Source of the DNA: Arthrobacter sp. JZ12
GTDB lineage: Bacteria > Actinomycetota > Actinomycetes > Actinomycetales > Micrococcaceae
Length of the DNA: 64,000 nucleotides
Direction of reading: 5' to 3'
NCBI RefSeq assembly: GCF_035189165.1
Contig: NZ_CP045246.1
Span: 3,224,001-3,288,000, forward strand
Shown here: positions 33,600-46,164 of the stretch, one piece after another
Position numbering within the stretch: position 1 is the first letter of the stretch
Layout of the letters: each line of letters begins with the position of its first letter
The notes under the pieces: generated by a model
Told to the model about the DNA's origin: nothing
The model's input: only the letters and a program-made list of their open reading frames with translations
The model's database searches: none
Program-made: the position numbers and the translations under genes

Positions 33600-35328
33600 A
33601 TGTGCAACACCCATGACCAGTTCGACCCGAAACTTTCCACGGCAGCTGCGGACCGGGAGTTGGAGGCGATCGGGTGGAACCGACGTGCAATCCTGAGGTC
33701 CGCCGCCATCCTTGCGGGCGCCGGTGCCACGGCAACCGCAACGGCAGGGGCAGCCTTCGGCGCTCCCGGGGGCGGGCAGAGGCGCAACGACCCTCAGCTC
33801 ACATGGCTGGTCGGCGATCATCACGTTCACACCCAGTACAGCCACGATGCGAAATACCTCATCCAGCACCAGCTCGACGCAGCCCGGAAGTACGGCGTCG
33901 ATTGGCTGGCCTTCACCGAACATTCAAACTTCGGTCACGCCAACAACGGAGGCGCAGTCAACTCGAATCGGGAAATCCGGGAACAGCGCGCCGCCAACAA
34001 GGACCTGCTCATCTTCCAGGGACTGGAGTGGTACATCCCCGCTGCGGAGCACGGGTCCGTTCTTGTTGCGCCCGGCCCCAACGAAGTCGACCTCCTCCGG
34101 ACCTTCGAACTGGTCTGGGACGGCAAGCTCAACGGCTGGGAGAAGCCCGCACCGGGTTCAACCGCTGAAGGACTCGCAGAACGCAAAGCCGCGGAGGCCA
34201 TCGCATGGCTGGCCGAGCAGCGGCGCACCGGCTACATCGACGACGTCCTGGTTCTCGCCAATCATCCGATGCGGCTTGGGATCGACTCACCTCACGAATT
34301 GCGCGCCTGGCGCGACGCGGCGCGCGAGGTAATGATCGGCATGGAGGGCGCGCCAGGCGCTCAGGGCAGCGGCATCAGCCAGTTCACAGTTCCCGGCGAC
34401 CAGCGCGGCGAATACACCAACGCCCCCAGCCAGTACAGCTTCGCGGGCTACCCGGCCGACGCCTACCGGCCGTACGGCGGGTTCGACTGGGCCACGGCAC
34501 ACCGTCGGCGGCGTCTGGGACTCCATGCTCGCCGAAGGCTTGCCCTTCTGGATCACCGCGAATTCCGACAACCACCTCACCGTCAAGGACACGCTGAAGA
34601 CCGGCCCCTACCCGGAGCGGGAGCCCTACCTGAGCCTGCCCAACGAGTTCGACCGCTGGAGCGTGGAGGGCCGTCGACCGGACCCGGTGGAAACCGGAGA
34701 GCCCCAAGGAGGCAGCGACTTCTGGCCCGGGCAGTTCAGCCGGACCCACACGGGCGTACTTCACAGAAGCTACGGCGGAGTGCTCTCCGCAATGCGCAGC
34801 GGCAGGATGTGGGTGGACCACGGACACCTGCTGGCCGGGCTTGAAGTGCGCGTCCGTGAAGCGAACGGACAGCCGGGCAGGGGCGCAAACGGCGTCACCC
34901 TCGGATCACGGCTGCAGGTCCGTCGCGGGACCGACGTCGAGGTGTCCATCACCCTGACGCCGACCGAGTACCGAAATGCCGCAGGGATCCTGCCCCGGGT
35001 GGCACACGTCGACGTCATCAGCGGCCCGGTCACAGGCCCCTCGGCCGACCGGGATGCTTTGCGCGCACCCGGCACACGGGTGACGCGTCAGTTCGATGTA
35101 TCCGGCGAGTCCGGCACTGTGACCGTCAGCCACACCTTCCGCGACGTGGACCAGTCCTTCTACCTTCGGGTGCGGGGCAGCGACGGCAACCGGAACGGCG
35201 CCGGCTACTACGGTGCCGACGTCGACCCGGGAGGTCCGCAGCGGCACGGAAACGGCACCGAGGAGGCCAACCCGTGGCTGGACACCTGGTTCTATGCCAA
35301 CCCGATCTTCGTTGACGTAACCGGCTGA
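33600..35328 (+). pseudogene. Frameshifted Tat-exported PHP-domain metallohydrolase (CehA/McbA-like)
   Basis: The gene starts at ATG 33600 (AAGGAATTTGC). A Tat-type signal (NRRAILRSAAILAG) is followed by a PHP domain: GDHHVHTQYSHDA (metal HxH), FTEHSNFGH and NHPMRLG. Near 34,493-34,503 the frame is lost: the first frame runs to 34844, reading Arg-rich, while the true continuation (TVGGVWDSMLAEGLPFW, then ITANSDNHLTVKDTL with the conserved HxH-like Asp/His) is in the next frame. Deleting one base in ACGGCACACC (e.g. one G) restores a 575-residue protein. It is either a real pseudogene or a sequencing error. Confidence 0.8.
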
Positions 35329-35337
35329 TTCCCGTGC

Positions 35338-35568
35338 CTACATGGTCCGCATCGCGTGGCCGCGGAGGTTCGCCCGCTGGGAATCCGTGAGCTTCAGCCA
35401 CTGACTCGGGGTCATCCCCAGATGGGGCAGAAGTCGCCGGTCCTCGGGGGAAAGGACGGCGGGAGCCGGCTCGCGCCGTCGTCGTCCCTGCGCAGAAACA
35501 GCAGCAACTGTTGTACCGGAAATCAGGACTGCGGCGGCTACCAAGCCGACGATAATCTCTATGCTCAT
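35338..35568 (-). CDS. Small membrane-anchored protein, hypothetical
   Basis: A 76-residue protein. The N-terminal helix MSIEIIVGLVAAAVLISGTT is a membrane anchor or uncleaved signal; then QGRRRREP and a short helical domain (SPEDRRLLPHLGMTPSQWLKLTDSQRANLRGHAM). An excellent ribosome-binding site (AGGAGGAATCG) precedes ATG 35568. It is antisense to no gene body, ending 10 bases past the pseudogene stop. No domain is recognised. Confidence 0.68.
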   Translation of the reverse strand: MSIEIIVGLVAAAVLISGTTVAAVSAQGRRRREPAPAVLSPEDRRLLPHLGMTPSQWLKLTDSQRANLRGHAMRTM

Positions 35569-35686
35569 CGATTCCTCCTGCGCGGGCGTCCCCACCCACC
35601 CTGGAGGGGGACGCCCCATGCTCGCCTGCCCGGCTTGGGAAAATCTGGTTGATGCTGAGAGTCGGGTAGCGGAGGATGGGACGACC

Positions 35687-36856
35687 ATGGAAAAGGTCAG
35701 CGCCACGTACATCAACTTCGCCAGCATCCTCGATGAACAGACACGGGCGCAGAACCTGAAAACGGCGTCCATGCCGTTCATCTACCCGCACCTGGCCAGC
35801 ATGCCGGACGCACATCTGGGAAAAGGTGCCGCCGTGGGATCCGTCATCCCAACTCTCCGCGCAATCATTCCGGCCGCGGTGGGCGTTGACATCGGATGCG
35901 GAATGATCGCCGTCCGGACGCAGTTCCGGAAGGACGACCTGCGGCGGCTCGAACGCAGAACCCTGCGCGAGGCGATCGAGCGCGCCATCCCCCTGTCCGC
36001 CGGCCACAGCAACAAGAAGATCCTTCCTTCCGCCGAGCCGCGCATCGAGCGCCTCATCCGGCAGGCGGAAGACGCCGGCTTCAACCCGGCGTCGTACTCC
36101 AAGCAGTGGGCACTGCAGCTTGGCTCGCTGGGCTCCGGCAACCACTTCATCGAGGTAAGCCTGGACGAGCAGGACCGCGTGTGGCTGTTCCTTCACAGCG
36201 GCTCCCGCGGCGTCGGCAACCGCATTGCGCAGAAACATATCCGGGTAGCGCTGGACCAGTGCGACGCCCGCGGCATCCAGCTCCCCGACAACGACCTCGC
36301 CTACCTTGAGGAGGACGACGACGAGTTCTGGGACTACATCCACGAACTCCGGTGGGCGCAGGACTTCGCCCTGCTCAACCGCGAGGAGATGATGGACCGC
36401 GTGGTCTCCTGTGTCGCTGACTGGACCGGCGAGGCCGTCCAGGAGCAGGAGCGCATCAACTGCCACCACAACTACACGGCACAGGAAACGCACTACGGCA
36501 AGCGGGTTTGGCTGAGCCGCAAGGGGGCCATCGATGCCTCCGCGGGCCGGCCCGGGCTGATTCCGGGTTCCATGGGGACAGCCTCCTACGTGGTGGAGGG
36601 GCTCGGCTTCGCGCCGTCGCTGAACTCAGCGCCGCACGGGGCCGGCAGGGAATACAGCCGGTCAGCAGCCAGGCGCACCTTCACCCGCGAGGAGCTACGG
36701 CGGGCGATGCGCGGCATTGAGTACCGCGACACCGACGCCTTCATCGATGAGATCCCCGCCGCCTACAAGGACATCGACGTGGTCATGCACGACGCCCGCG
36801 ACCTGGTTCGCGTGCGGCACACCCTGCGTCAGATCGTCAACGTCAAGGGAGACTGA
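35687..36856 (+). CDS. RtcB-family RNA ligase-like protein
   Basis: A 389-residue protein of the RtcB family, which in other bacteria joins RNA 2',3'-cyclic phosphate or 3'-phosphate ends to 5'-OH using GTP and Mn2+. Metal motifs are present: SMPDAHLGKGAAVGSV, VGVDIGCGMIAVRTQF, LGSGNHFIEVS, and LFLHSGSRGVGN. Near the C-terminus SAPHGAGREYSRSAARRTF contains the guanylylated-His region (HGAGRxxSR). It is shorter than E. coli RtcB (408). No rtcA, archease or release-factor H gene is adjacent. The start at ATG 35687 follows GGAGGATGGG. Confidence 0.9.
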   Translation: MEKVSATYINFASILDEQTRAQNLKTASMPFIYPHLASMPDAHLGKGAAVGSVIPTLRAIIPAAVGVDIGCGMIAVRTQFRKDDLRRLERRTLREAIERAIPLSAGHSNKKILPSAEPRIERLIRQAEDAGFNPASYSKQWALQLGSLGSGNHFIEVSLDEQDRVWLFLHSGSRGVGNRIAQKHIRVALDQCDARGIQLPDNDLAYLEEDDDEFWDYIHELRWAQDFALLNREEMMDRVVSCVADWTGEAVQEQERINCHHNYTAQETHYGKRVWLSRKGAIDASAGRPGLIPGSMGTASYVVEGLGFAPSLNSAPHGAGREYSRSAARRTFTREELRRAMRGIEYRDTDAFIDEIPAAYKDIDVVMHDARDLVRVRHTLRQIVNVKGD

Positions 36857-36926
36857 CGGGCCGGGTCCAGGCAACTGCCGGTTAGATAGTTAACTGTCAC
36901 GTAGGTGCATAACAGGGGGCTTTCGA

Positions 36927-37403
36927 ATGCACACCACAGTTCTTGTTCTGGCCACGGCGTCGATGGGGTTGATCGCCGGACTCTTCTACGCCTTTTCCGT
37001 TTCGGTGATGCCCGGCCTCCGCAGGATCGGGGACCAGCCCTTCGTTCAGGCGATGGGCGCCATCAACACAGCCATTCAGAACCTTTGGTTCGCCGTGAGC
37101 TTTTTCGGGGCGCTGCTCTTCACCGCCTGGGCACTCGTACTGCAGGTCAGTGAAGGCACCCCGCGCCTGTTTACAGTTGCCACTGCGCTAATCCTTTACG
37201 TCGCAGTGCTCGGCATAACGTTCACGATCAACATTCCCCTGAACCTCGAACTTGAGCGGTCGGCCTCAGCGCAGACAGGTGGTTCAGCTGCTGCCCGGCT
37301 CCGGTTCGAGAAGCGGTGGGTGGGCTGGAACCACCTTCGGACGCTGCTCTCTTTCGCTGCGTTCATCCTGCTCTGTACTGCTCTGGTCAGCCCGCCACAG
37401 TGA
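36927..37403 (+). CDS. DUF1772 family membrane protein
   Basis: A 158-residue four-TM protein (anthrone-oxygenase-like DUF1772 family). Its N-terminal GLIAGLFYAFSVSVMPGLRRIGDQPFVQAMGAIN and the final FEKRWVGWNHLRTLLSFAAFILL are family hallmarks. The function of bacterial members is unknown. ATG at 36927 follows AGGGGGCTTTCGA. It converges with the MTHFR-like gene. Confidence 0.85.
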   Translation: MHTTVLVLATASMGLIAGLFYAFSVSVMPGLRRIGDQPFVQAMGAINTAIQNLWFAVSFFGALLFTAWALVLQVSEGTPRLFTVATALILYVAVLGITFTINIPLNLELERSASAQTGGSAAARLRFEKRWVGWNHLRTLLSFAAFILLCTALVSPPQ

Positions 37404-37412
37404 GGTCAGGGG

Positions 37413-38177
37413 TCACGAGGCGCCGGGTAACCGCGCGAAATCGTTGAAACTGTAGACGTGAAGCCCGGCGAACCCGCCTGATCTTTCGATCGATCCGACC
37501 AGCCGCGTGGGATCGTACGACGACGGCGCCAGCACCGACCGCAGCAGCGAACCACTGCGCTTGGCGAACTTGAGCGACGGACCAACTCCGATCCTTCCGG
37601 CGAGCGCTACGAGCCGGGTGCGTCGCACCTGTCCGGGGACGCCGGCCCAGACCGGGAGGGTAAACCCGTCGGCGCGGATGCGGGCAAGATAGTCGGAAAG
37701 CACCGGCGCGGAGAAACACATCTGGGTCACTGCCCAGTCGCCGTACTCCTGCTTCTTCAGCAGCAGCTGCGTGAGCTCGGGTTCGGGGATGGCGGGGTGC
37801 CCCTCGGGATAGGCAGCGAAGCCGAGCCGGAAGGAGCCGGTGCCCGCGAGTTCCTCCAGAAGGGGAACGCTCCAGGCGTACGGTCCGGCGTCGGCCTTGG
37901 CGTCCCCGGCGATCACGAAGATGTCCTTGACGCCGGCGTCGGCCAGACGCTTCGAGAAGGTGTCCATCTGCTGCTTGGACTCGATCGACCGGGCCGCCAA
38001 GTGCGGCACGGCGCGGTAACCGAGCGCCGCAAGTTCGACCGCCAGATCCACCGTTTCAGACGGTCCATGGTGCGGCAGGCAGGTGATCGTGATCGTCGCG
38101 GGCGCCGGCAGTTCGCGGCCCAACCGGGCGACGACGTCGTGCCCCGGAATGATCTCAACGCGTGCGGGGAGAGCCAT
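37413..38177 (-). CDS. Methylenetetrahydrofolate reductase-like protein
   Basis: A 254-residue TIM-barrel protein of the MTHFR family. VEIIPGHDVVARLG is at the start, SIESKQQMDTFSKRLADAGVKDIFVIAGDA is the family helix/strand, followed by FRLGFAAYPEGHPAIPE with the conserved P-E-G-H-P. It is shorter than canonical MetF (about 295). Its ATG (38175-38177) follows the TGA of sdaA directly, so it is translationally coupled. It is the last gene of the glycine-riboswitch operon, fitting a one-carbon role, but whether it reduces methylene-THF is untested. Confidence 0.83.
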   Translation of the reverse strand: MALPARVEIIPGHDVVARLGRELPAPATITITCLPHHGPSETVDLAVELAALGYRAVPHLAARSIESKQQMDTFSKRLADAGVKDIFVIAGDAKADAGPYAWSVPLLEELAGTGSFRLGFAAYPEGHPAIPEPELTQLLLKKQEYGDWAVTQMCFSAPVLSDYLARIRADGFTLPVWAGVPGQVRRTRLVALAGRIGVGPSLKFAKRSGSLLRSVLAPSSYDPTRLVGSIERSGGFAGLHVYSFNDFARLPGAS

Positions 38178-39551
38178 TCAGCATTCCACGACGTTCAGGG
38201 CCAGCCCTCCGCGGGCTGTTTCCTTGTACTTGTCCATCATGTCGGCGCCGGTCTCGCGCATGGTCTTGATTGCGGCGTCGAGCGACACGAAGTGCTGCCC
38301 GTCGCCGCGGACCGCCATGCGCGCCGCGGTGATCGCCTTCATGGCTGCCACCGCGTTGCGCTCGATGCAGGGGATCTGCACCAGCCCGCCCACCGGGTCG
38401 CAGGTCAGGCCGAGGTTGTGCTCGATGCCGATCTCGGCTGCGTTCTCGACCTGAGCAGGTGTGCCGCCGAGGACTTCGGCGAGGCCGGCTGCCGCCATCG
38501 CACACGCGGATCCCACCTCGCCCTGGCAGCCGACCTCGGCGCCCGAGATGGACGCGTTGGTCTTGAACAGGGCACCGACGGCGGTGCTGGTGAGCAGGAA
38601 GCGGATGACGCCGTCGTCGTCGGCTCCGGGCACGAAGTCGGTGTAGTACTTCAGGACGGCCGGGATGATCCCGGCCGCGCCGTTGGTGGGCGCGGTGACC
38701 ACGCGGCCTCCGGCGGCGTTCTCCTCGTTGACCGCGAGCGCGAACAGGGTGACCCACTCCATGGTGCTGAGGTGATCGTTCGGATCGGCCTCCTTGCGGA
38801 GCAGCTCGAACTGCTTGGCAGCACGACGGCGGACGTGGAGTCCGCCCGGGAGCTCGCCACTGTTGATGGTTCCCCGCCGGATGGTGTCCTGCATGACGTC
38901 CCAGATCTTCAGCAGGCCGCCGCGGACGTCATTCTCGTTTCGGGTGGCGAGTTCATTTGCGAGCACGATGTCCGCGAATGACTTCCCGGTAGTCGCAGCG
39001 ATCTCGAGCAGCTGCTCGGCGGAGGTGAAGGGGTATGGCACGTCCACGCTGTTTTCCGCAGGAGTGTCTGTCCCGATCTGGTCCTCATCCAACACAAAGC
39101 CGCCGCCGACGGAGTAGTACTCGCGCGACAGCAGAACCATTCTGTCCTCGGCATACGCAGTAAATCGCATGCCGTTGGTGTGATACTCGAGCCGCTCCTT
39201 CCGGTGAAGGATGAGGTCGGTCTGCGGGTCGAAAAAAACCTCGTGAGTGCCGCCCAGACGGAGGGCCTTTGTGGCCGAGATCTGCTCGACGCGCGGCTCG
39301 GCGCGCTGCGGATCCGTCAGGTGCGGCTGCTCCCCCTCGAGACCCAGGATGACGGCCTTGACCGTGCCGTGACCGTGCCCGGTCACGCCCAGTGAACCGA
39401 ACAGTTCAGCCTTCACCTCGCGCGTCTGCTCAAGCTGTCCCCGCTGGAAGAGCATCTGGGTGAACAGATACGCGGCCGTCATTGGCCCACCGGTATGCGA
39501 ACTCGACGGGCCGATTCCGATCTTGAACAGATCGAAGGCGCTGATGGTCAT
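38178..39551 (-). CDS. sdaA: L-serine ammonia-lyase (single-chain)
   Basis: A 457-residue iron-sulfur L-serine dehydratase, serine to pyruvate plus ammonia. The N-terminal beta domain has [23 protein letters not shown]; the alpha domain has [28 protein letters not shown], the Cys motifs [20 protein letters not shown] and [20 protein letters not shown]. It is the third gene of the gcv operon: its ATG overlaps the gcvT stop (ATGA). It links glycine cleavage to pyruvate production through serine. Confidence 0.96.
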   Translation of the reverse strand: MTISAFDLFKIGIGPSSSHTGGPMTAAYLFTQMLFQRGQLEQTREVKAELFGSLGVTGHGHGTVKAVILGLEGEQPHLTDPQRAEPRVEQISATKALRLGGTHEVFFDPQTDLILHRKERLEYHTNGMRFTAYAEDRMVLLSREYYSVGGGFVLDEDQIGTDTPAENSVDVPYPFTSAEQLLEIAATTGKSFADIVLANELATRNENDVRGGLLKIWDVMQDTIRRGTINSGELPGGLHVRRRAAKQFELLRKEADPNDHLSTMEWVTLFALAVNEENAAGGRVVTAPTNGAAGIIPAVLKYYTDFVPGADDDGVIRFLLTSTAVGALFKTNASISGAEVGCQGEVGSACAMAAAGLAEVLGGTPAQVENAAEIGIEHNLGLTCDPVGGLVQIPCIERNAVAAMKAITAARMAVRGDGQHFVSLDAAIKTMRETGADMMDKYKETARGGLALNVVEC

Positions 39552-40660
39552 GACCGGCCCGAGCGCCTGTAGAACGGCAGTTCAATTACGGTGAAGGCTT
39601 CGGGCCGGCCACGGAGATCCACCTGAAGCTCGGTACCGGGCTCGCTCAGCCCCGACTCGACATAGGCGAGCGCCACTGGGTATCCGAGGGTCGGGCTGGG
39701 GAGGCCGGACGTGACGGTACCGACCGCGCGTCCGTCCGAGACGACGTCGTACCCGGCGCGTGCCGACCGACGACCGGCGCCGCGCAGGCCGACAAGCGTG
39801 CGCGCAGGAACCTGGTCCTTCAGCGCTTCCAGCGCTGACCGGCCCACGAAGTCATCCGTCTTCTTGAAGCTGACGACGCCTCGCAGTCCCGCCTCGAAGG
39901 GGTTGGTGTCCAGACCCAGCTCGTGACCGTACAGGGGCATGCCGGCCTCCAGGCGGAGGGAATCGCGGGAGGCCAGACCGCACGGCGCCAATCCATGATC
40001 GGTACCGGCCTCGAGGACCGCCTTCCACAGCTGACCCGCCTGGGCATTGCCGATGAACAGCTCGAACCCGTCTTCGCCGGTGTAGCCGGTGCGGGCCAGC
40101 AGCACGCTCTGCCCCGCCAGTTCCACCTGCACTGCGGCGTAGTACTTCAGCGACGTGATCGCATCCTGGTCTTCCAGTGACGCGAGGCCCAGAAGGATCC
40201 CCTCAGCGTTAGGGCCCTGGACCGCGATCAGCGACGTGTCCTGTGACTGGTCCTCGACGGTGACCTCGAAGGCGTCCGACCGCGTCTGCAGTTCGGCGGC
40301 GACGGTGTCGGAGTTCGACGCGTTGGGCACCACCAGGAACCGGTCCTCGGCGAGCCGGTACACGATGAGGTCGTCGATCACGCCGCCGTCCCCGTTGCAG
40401 ATGAGCGAGTACTTCGCCTTTCCGACTGCGATCACGGCGAGATTGCCCACCAGCGCGTAATTCAGGAACTCCGCTGCCTGCGGTCCGGTCACCATCACCT
40501 CACCCATATGGGAGAGGTCGAAGATGCCGGCTGCGCGGCGGACAGTGTGGTGTTCCTCGAGCTCGCTCCGGTACTTCAGGGGCATCTGCCAGCCGCCGAA
40601 GTCAGTGAAGGATGCGCCGAGTTCAGAGTGTTGGGCGTAGAGAGCTGTCTGCTTGGTCAT
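39548..40660 (-). CDS. gcvT: Aminomethyltransferase (glycine cleavage T protein)
   Basis: A 370-residue T protein, which transfers the methylene from the lipoyl-bound aminomethyl to tetrahydrofolate. GCV_T domain sequences include [28 protein letters not shown] and [15 protein letters not shown], and the C-terminal domain has [18 protein letters not shown] at 40660 is 9 bases past the gcvP stop. It is the second gene of the operon. gcvH, which carries the lipoyl group, is not adjacent and not in the window. Confidence 0.97.
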   Translation of the reverse strand: MTKQTALYAQHSELGASFTDFGGWQMPLKYRSELEEHHTVRRAAGIFDLSHMGEVMVTGPQAAEFLNYALVGNLAVIAVGKAKYSLICNGDGGVIDDLIVYRLAEDRFLVVPNASNSDTVAAELQTRSDAFEVTVEDQSQDTSLIAVQGPNAEGILLGLASLEDQDAITSLKYYAAVQVELAGQSVLLARTGYTGEDGFELFIGNAQAGQLWKAVLEAGTDHGLAPCGLASRDSLRLEAGMPLYGHELGLDTNPFEAGLRGVVSFKKTDDFVGRSALEALKDQVPARTLVGLRGAGRRSARAGYDVVSDGRAVGTVTSGLPSPTLGYPVALAYVESGLSEPGTELQVDLRGRPEAFTVIELPFYRRSGRS

Positions 40661-40669
40661 CAGGAATCC

Positions 40670-43543
<2,874 letters not shown>

Positions 43544-43587
43544 GGGAACTCCGTAAATCGGTGTTCGCGCCAGGCACGAACGCTGGT

Positions 43588-43786
43588 TGAGTTCCTCCCC
43601 GCTCTGTATGGGACCTGAGAGATTCCGCGGACTCGAAAGACCGCCTTGCACCGTCGGTGAGCACAGCCATTAATGGCCGGGCTGCTTTCCAGAGTTGCCT
43701 TTCCGCGGCGGTGCTGGGCCTGAGAGATTCCTGGGGAGGATTTGCTCCTACGGCGCCTGCTGAGTGATCGGCAGGACTCTCCCGCT
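43588..43786 (-). promoter_or_regulatory. Tandem glycine riboswitch
   Basis: On the minus strand the leader begins GCGGGAGAGTCC (43786 down). It contains GTAGGAGCAAATCCTCCC and the box CTCTCAGG at 43726-43719, then CTCTGGAAAGC (43694-43684). A second aptamer follows with GACGGTGCAAGGCGG and a second CTCTCAGG at 43621-43614. Two aptamers in tandem with these conserved pieces are the classic cooperative glycine riboswitch, here 45 bases upstream of gcvP. The expected effect is that high glycine turns the operon on. Exact 5' and 3' limits are approximate. Confidence 0.93.
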
Positions 43787-43940
43787 GCGGGTCAGTGGCT
43801 AAGAAAAGTAGAGCTATGAAGTTTTTTGATCGTGACCCAGCTTACTCTCCGGGCTCCCGCCCCGGAAATGGCGTTGGTCCAATGACGCTTGGGGAGGGAG
43901 CTGCCGAAGGTTCGCGCCCTCACCCAACCGCTACCCAGAC

Positions 43941-44801
43941 TTACCCTTCAGCTTCAGCGATCGTGAAGCTGTTCCACCCAGTTCCGATCCGCTCCCGGGA
44001 GTTCCAGCTGCCATTCCCGAAACCGTAGAAGTGAAGCACTCCATCCTCAGACCTCGCTAGCAAACCCGGCTCGCTGGCCTCTCCGAAGCCCGGCTCACTG
44101 GCTTCCCTGTAGCGCGTGAACGATCCGACATAATTCATCGAATCCCATCCGTTTCCTATTCTCTTACGGGTCTCCCCATAGAAATTCCCGTTACCGTCGG
44201 TGCGATACAGGAGCATATCGCCCGACGTTGTTGTGGCAGCAATGTCCTGGCCTCCGTCACCGTCCCAGTCCAAGAGATTCACATTCAGTGATCCCCAACC
44301 GCTTCCCTCAAGGATCCGTTCTCCTATGATCGCGGTCCCTGACGGATTTGTGTAGTTATAGAGCCTTCCATCAACGGTGCTTTTCGCGATGATTGACGGA
44401 TAGTTATCGGCCTGCTTCCAGTAGCCGACAGAAATATCGTAATTCTGCCAACCATGGCCGATAGTCGATGCCCGAAATCCGCCATCCGCCTTGCCCCAGT
44501 AGATGTGGAGCCTGCCATCCTTACCCTTGGCCAGCAGATCCTTGATACCGTCCGCATTCCAGTCGGTCACGTGGATTTCGGCCATTCCGCTCCACCCGGA
44601 GCCAATCCGGTTCCTGCCCGAGTAGACTCTGCCGTAATTCCAGAGAACGCCGCTACTGTCAAAAGCAATCAGCTCTTCAGACATTATGTAAGGACGGGAG
44701 GCGTGCCACGTCGGTTGAGCCTTGGCTGGAACAGCAGTGAATAACGTGGACAAAGCCAAAGCGGGCAAAATTGCCGTGATGATTTTACGCATAGAACGCA
44801 T
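43941..44801 (-). CDS. Secreted FG-GAP/VCBS-like repeat protein
   Basis: A 286-residue exported protein. A cleavable signal peptide (MRSMRKIITAILPALALSTL, cut near AKA) precedes repeated propeller-like units: IHVTDWNADGIKDLLAKGKDGRL, NLLDWDGDGGQDIAATT and LLARSEDGVLHFYGFG. These are Asp-rich, FG-GAP/VCBS-like calcium-binding repeats. An 8-residue duplication (ASEPGFGE/ASEPGLLA) is visible near 44,065-44,094. Base composition is clearly more AT-rich than its neighbours. ATG at 44801 follows GGGGGATCATCC. The role is unknown; similar modules occur in secreted enzymes, but no catalytic domain is present. Confidence 0.78.
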   Translation of the reverse strand: MRSMRKIITAILPALALSTLFTAVPAKAQPTWHASRPYIMSEELIAFDSSGVLWNYGRVYSGRNRIGSGWSGMAEIHVTDWNADGIKDLLAKGKDGRLHIYWGKADGGFRASTIGHGWQNYDISVGYWKQADNYPSIIAKSTVDGRLYNYTNPSGTAIIGERILEGSGWGSLNVNLLDWDGDGGQDIAATTTSGDMLLYRTDGNGNFYGETRKRIGNGWDSMNYVGSFTRYREASEPGFGEASEPGLLARSEDGVLHFYGFGNGSWNSRERIGTGWNSFTIAEAEG

Positions 44802-44974
44802 GGATGATCCCCCGGATAAGTGAAAGCGACGACTTCATTATCCGCCGAATTTTGGGTTATGCGGCTCGGCGTCCGTATAGATTGAATAACGATAAGGGCG
44901 GCCCTGCGAATATCTCTTATGCTAGACGCCCGGAGGGAATCCAATCAGGAAAGCCGGGAAACTAAGCTTGCCCC

Positions 44975-45379
44975 ATGACTCGGTACGCGATTGACGCTCC
45001 AACCCTCTTGCATCTTGTGCAGGGCACTCAAGGAGTGGCCGTCAAGCATCAACTCGTAGCGCCGAACCTTATCCGTTCGCAATCGCTCTCCCTGCTCTTC
45101 GAAGCCGTTCAGCAGGGCCGGCTCTCGGAGGACGAGGCTCTGCTACACCACGAGCGCATGACCGAAATGAAAATGCGCTTGTTGGGCGACAGAGTATCCC
45201 GCCGGACAGCGTGGAAAATCGCCCGTGAGCAGGGCTGGGACTCAACGTACGACGCCGAGTACCTGGCTGTTGCGCGATTGCAGGCCGACGCGCTTGTCAC
45301 CGTCAGCACGGAAATGCGTGCCAAGGCGCAAGACATCGTCCCCATTGCCCCTCTGGACGTGCTCTTCGCCTCGGATTAG
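44975..45379 (+). CDS. PIN-domain-like protein
   Basis: A 134-residue protein with a PIN-like layout: strand YAIDAPTLLHLV with one conserved Asp, helices, then YDAEYLAVARLQADALVTVSTEMRAKA, which matches the VapC core except that the usual second Asp (LVTxD) is Ser (VSTEM). It starts with ATG at 44975 without a clear ribosome-binding site, and no antitoxin ORF is next to it. An RNase function is uncertain. It lies in the same lower-G+C patch as the secreted protein. Confidence 0.6.
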   Translation: MTRYAIDAPTLLHLVQGTQGVAVKHQLVAPNLIRSQSLSLLFEAVQQGRLSEDEALLHHERMTEMKMRLLGDRVSRRTAWKIAREQGWDSTYDAEYLAVARLQADALVTVSTEMRAKAQDIVPIAPLDVLFASD

Positions 45380-45444
45380 TTGAAGCTACAACCATCTATG
45401 ACTAGACTGCCACAAGAGCTCAGGCGCCAGCCAAGGAGGAACGC

Positions 45445-46074
45445 ATGAACCACTTCCCTGAACCCGTCGTTGCCTGGCACGGCCAGGACAACCCCGATCT
45501 GCCTTTGGTGGTTCTCCTCCATGGCCGAGGCGCCGACGAAAACGGGATCATCGGCCTGGCGAACCACCTGCCTGCCAGCGCGTCCTATGCAGCAGTGCGC
45601 GCGCCCATCGCGGAGGGTGGCGGCTATGCGTGGTTCGCAAACCGGGGCATCGGACGTCCCATCGCCGAGTCGCTCGAGCAGACCATGGCGTGGTTTCGGA
45701 ACTGGCTCGACGAGGTGGCGCCCGCCGATCGCTCCGTCCTCCTGATCGGCTTCAGCGGCGGCGCCGCGTTCGCAGGCGGACTGCTGCTCTCAGACCCTGT
45801 CCGCTTCGCCGGCGCCGCAATCCTGTACGGCACCCTCCCGTTCGACGCCGGTGTCCCCACTACACCGGGACATCTCACCGGAGTGCCGGTCTTCGTCGCG
45901 CAGGGGGACGCCGACACCGTGATTCCGCGCGAACTCCTCGACCGCACCTGGACCTACATCACCGAGCAGTCAGGCGCCACTGCCCACCCGCGCCGGGATC
46001 CAGGCGGCCACAGCCTCAGCCAGGAGACCGCCGTCGAACTTCCGGAATGGGTGGCCCGCCGGCTCTCCCACTGA
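45445..46074 (+). CDS. Alpha/beta-hydrolase, carboxylesterase/phospholipase-like
   Basis: A 209-residue serine hydrolase. VVLLHGRGADENGIIGL carries the HG oxyanion motif; GFSGGAAFAGG is the nucleophile elbow with Ser; GDADTVIPRELLDRTW carries the catalytic Asp, and GGHSLSQ the His. It resembles the EstB/phospholipase-carboxylesterase family. ATG at 45445 follows AAGGAGGAACGC. It is convergent with the oxidoreductase at 46165. Confidence 0.87.
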   Translation: MNHFPEPVVAWHGQDNPDLPLVVLLHGRGADENGIIGLANHLPASASYAAVRAPIAEGGGYAWFANRGIGRPIAESLEQTMAWFRNWLDEVAPADRSVLLIGFSGGAAFAGGLLLSDPVRFAGAAILYGTLPFDAGVPTTPGHLTGVPVFVAQGDADTVIPRELLDRTWTYITEQSGATAHPRRDPGGHSLSQETAVELPEWVARRLSH

Positions 46075-46102
46075 GTGAAGAGGTCGGCTGGGAGCGAAAC
46101 GC

Positions 46103-46137
46103 TCCATCCCACTGAAACAGCTCTGTGGTGGGATGGA
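46103..46137. terminator. Convergent terminator hairpin
   Basis: A 10-bp perfect stem, TCCATCCCAC (46103-46112) with GTGGGATGGA (46128-46137), has a 15-nt loop. It lies between the convergent hydrolase and FAD-oxidoreductase genes. The loop is long and there is no T-tract. Confidence 0.45.
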
Positions 46138-46164
46138 AGGCGGGAAGCTTGGAACGAAGATCAA

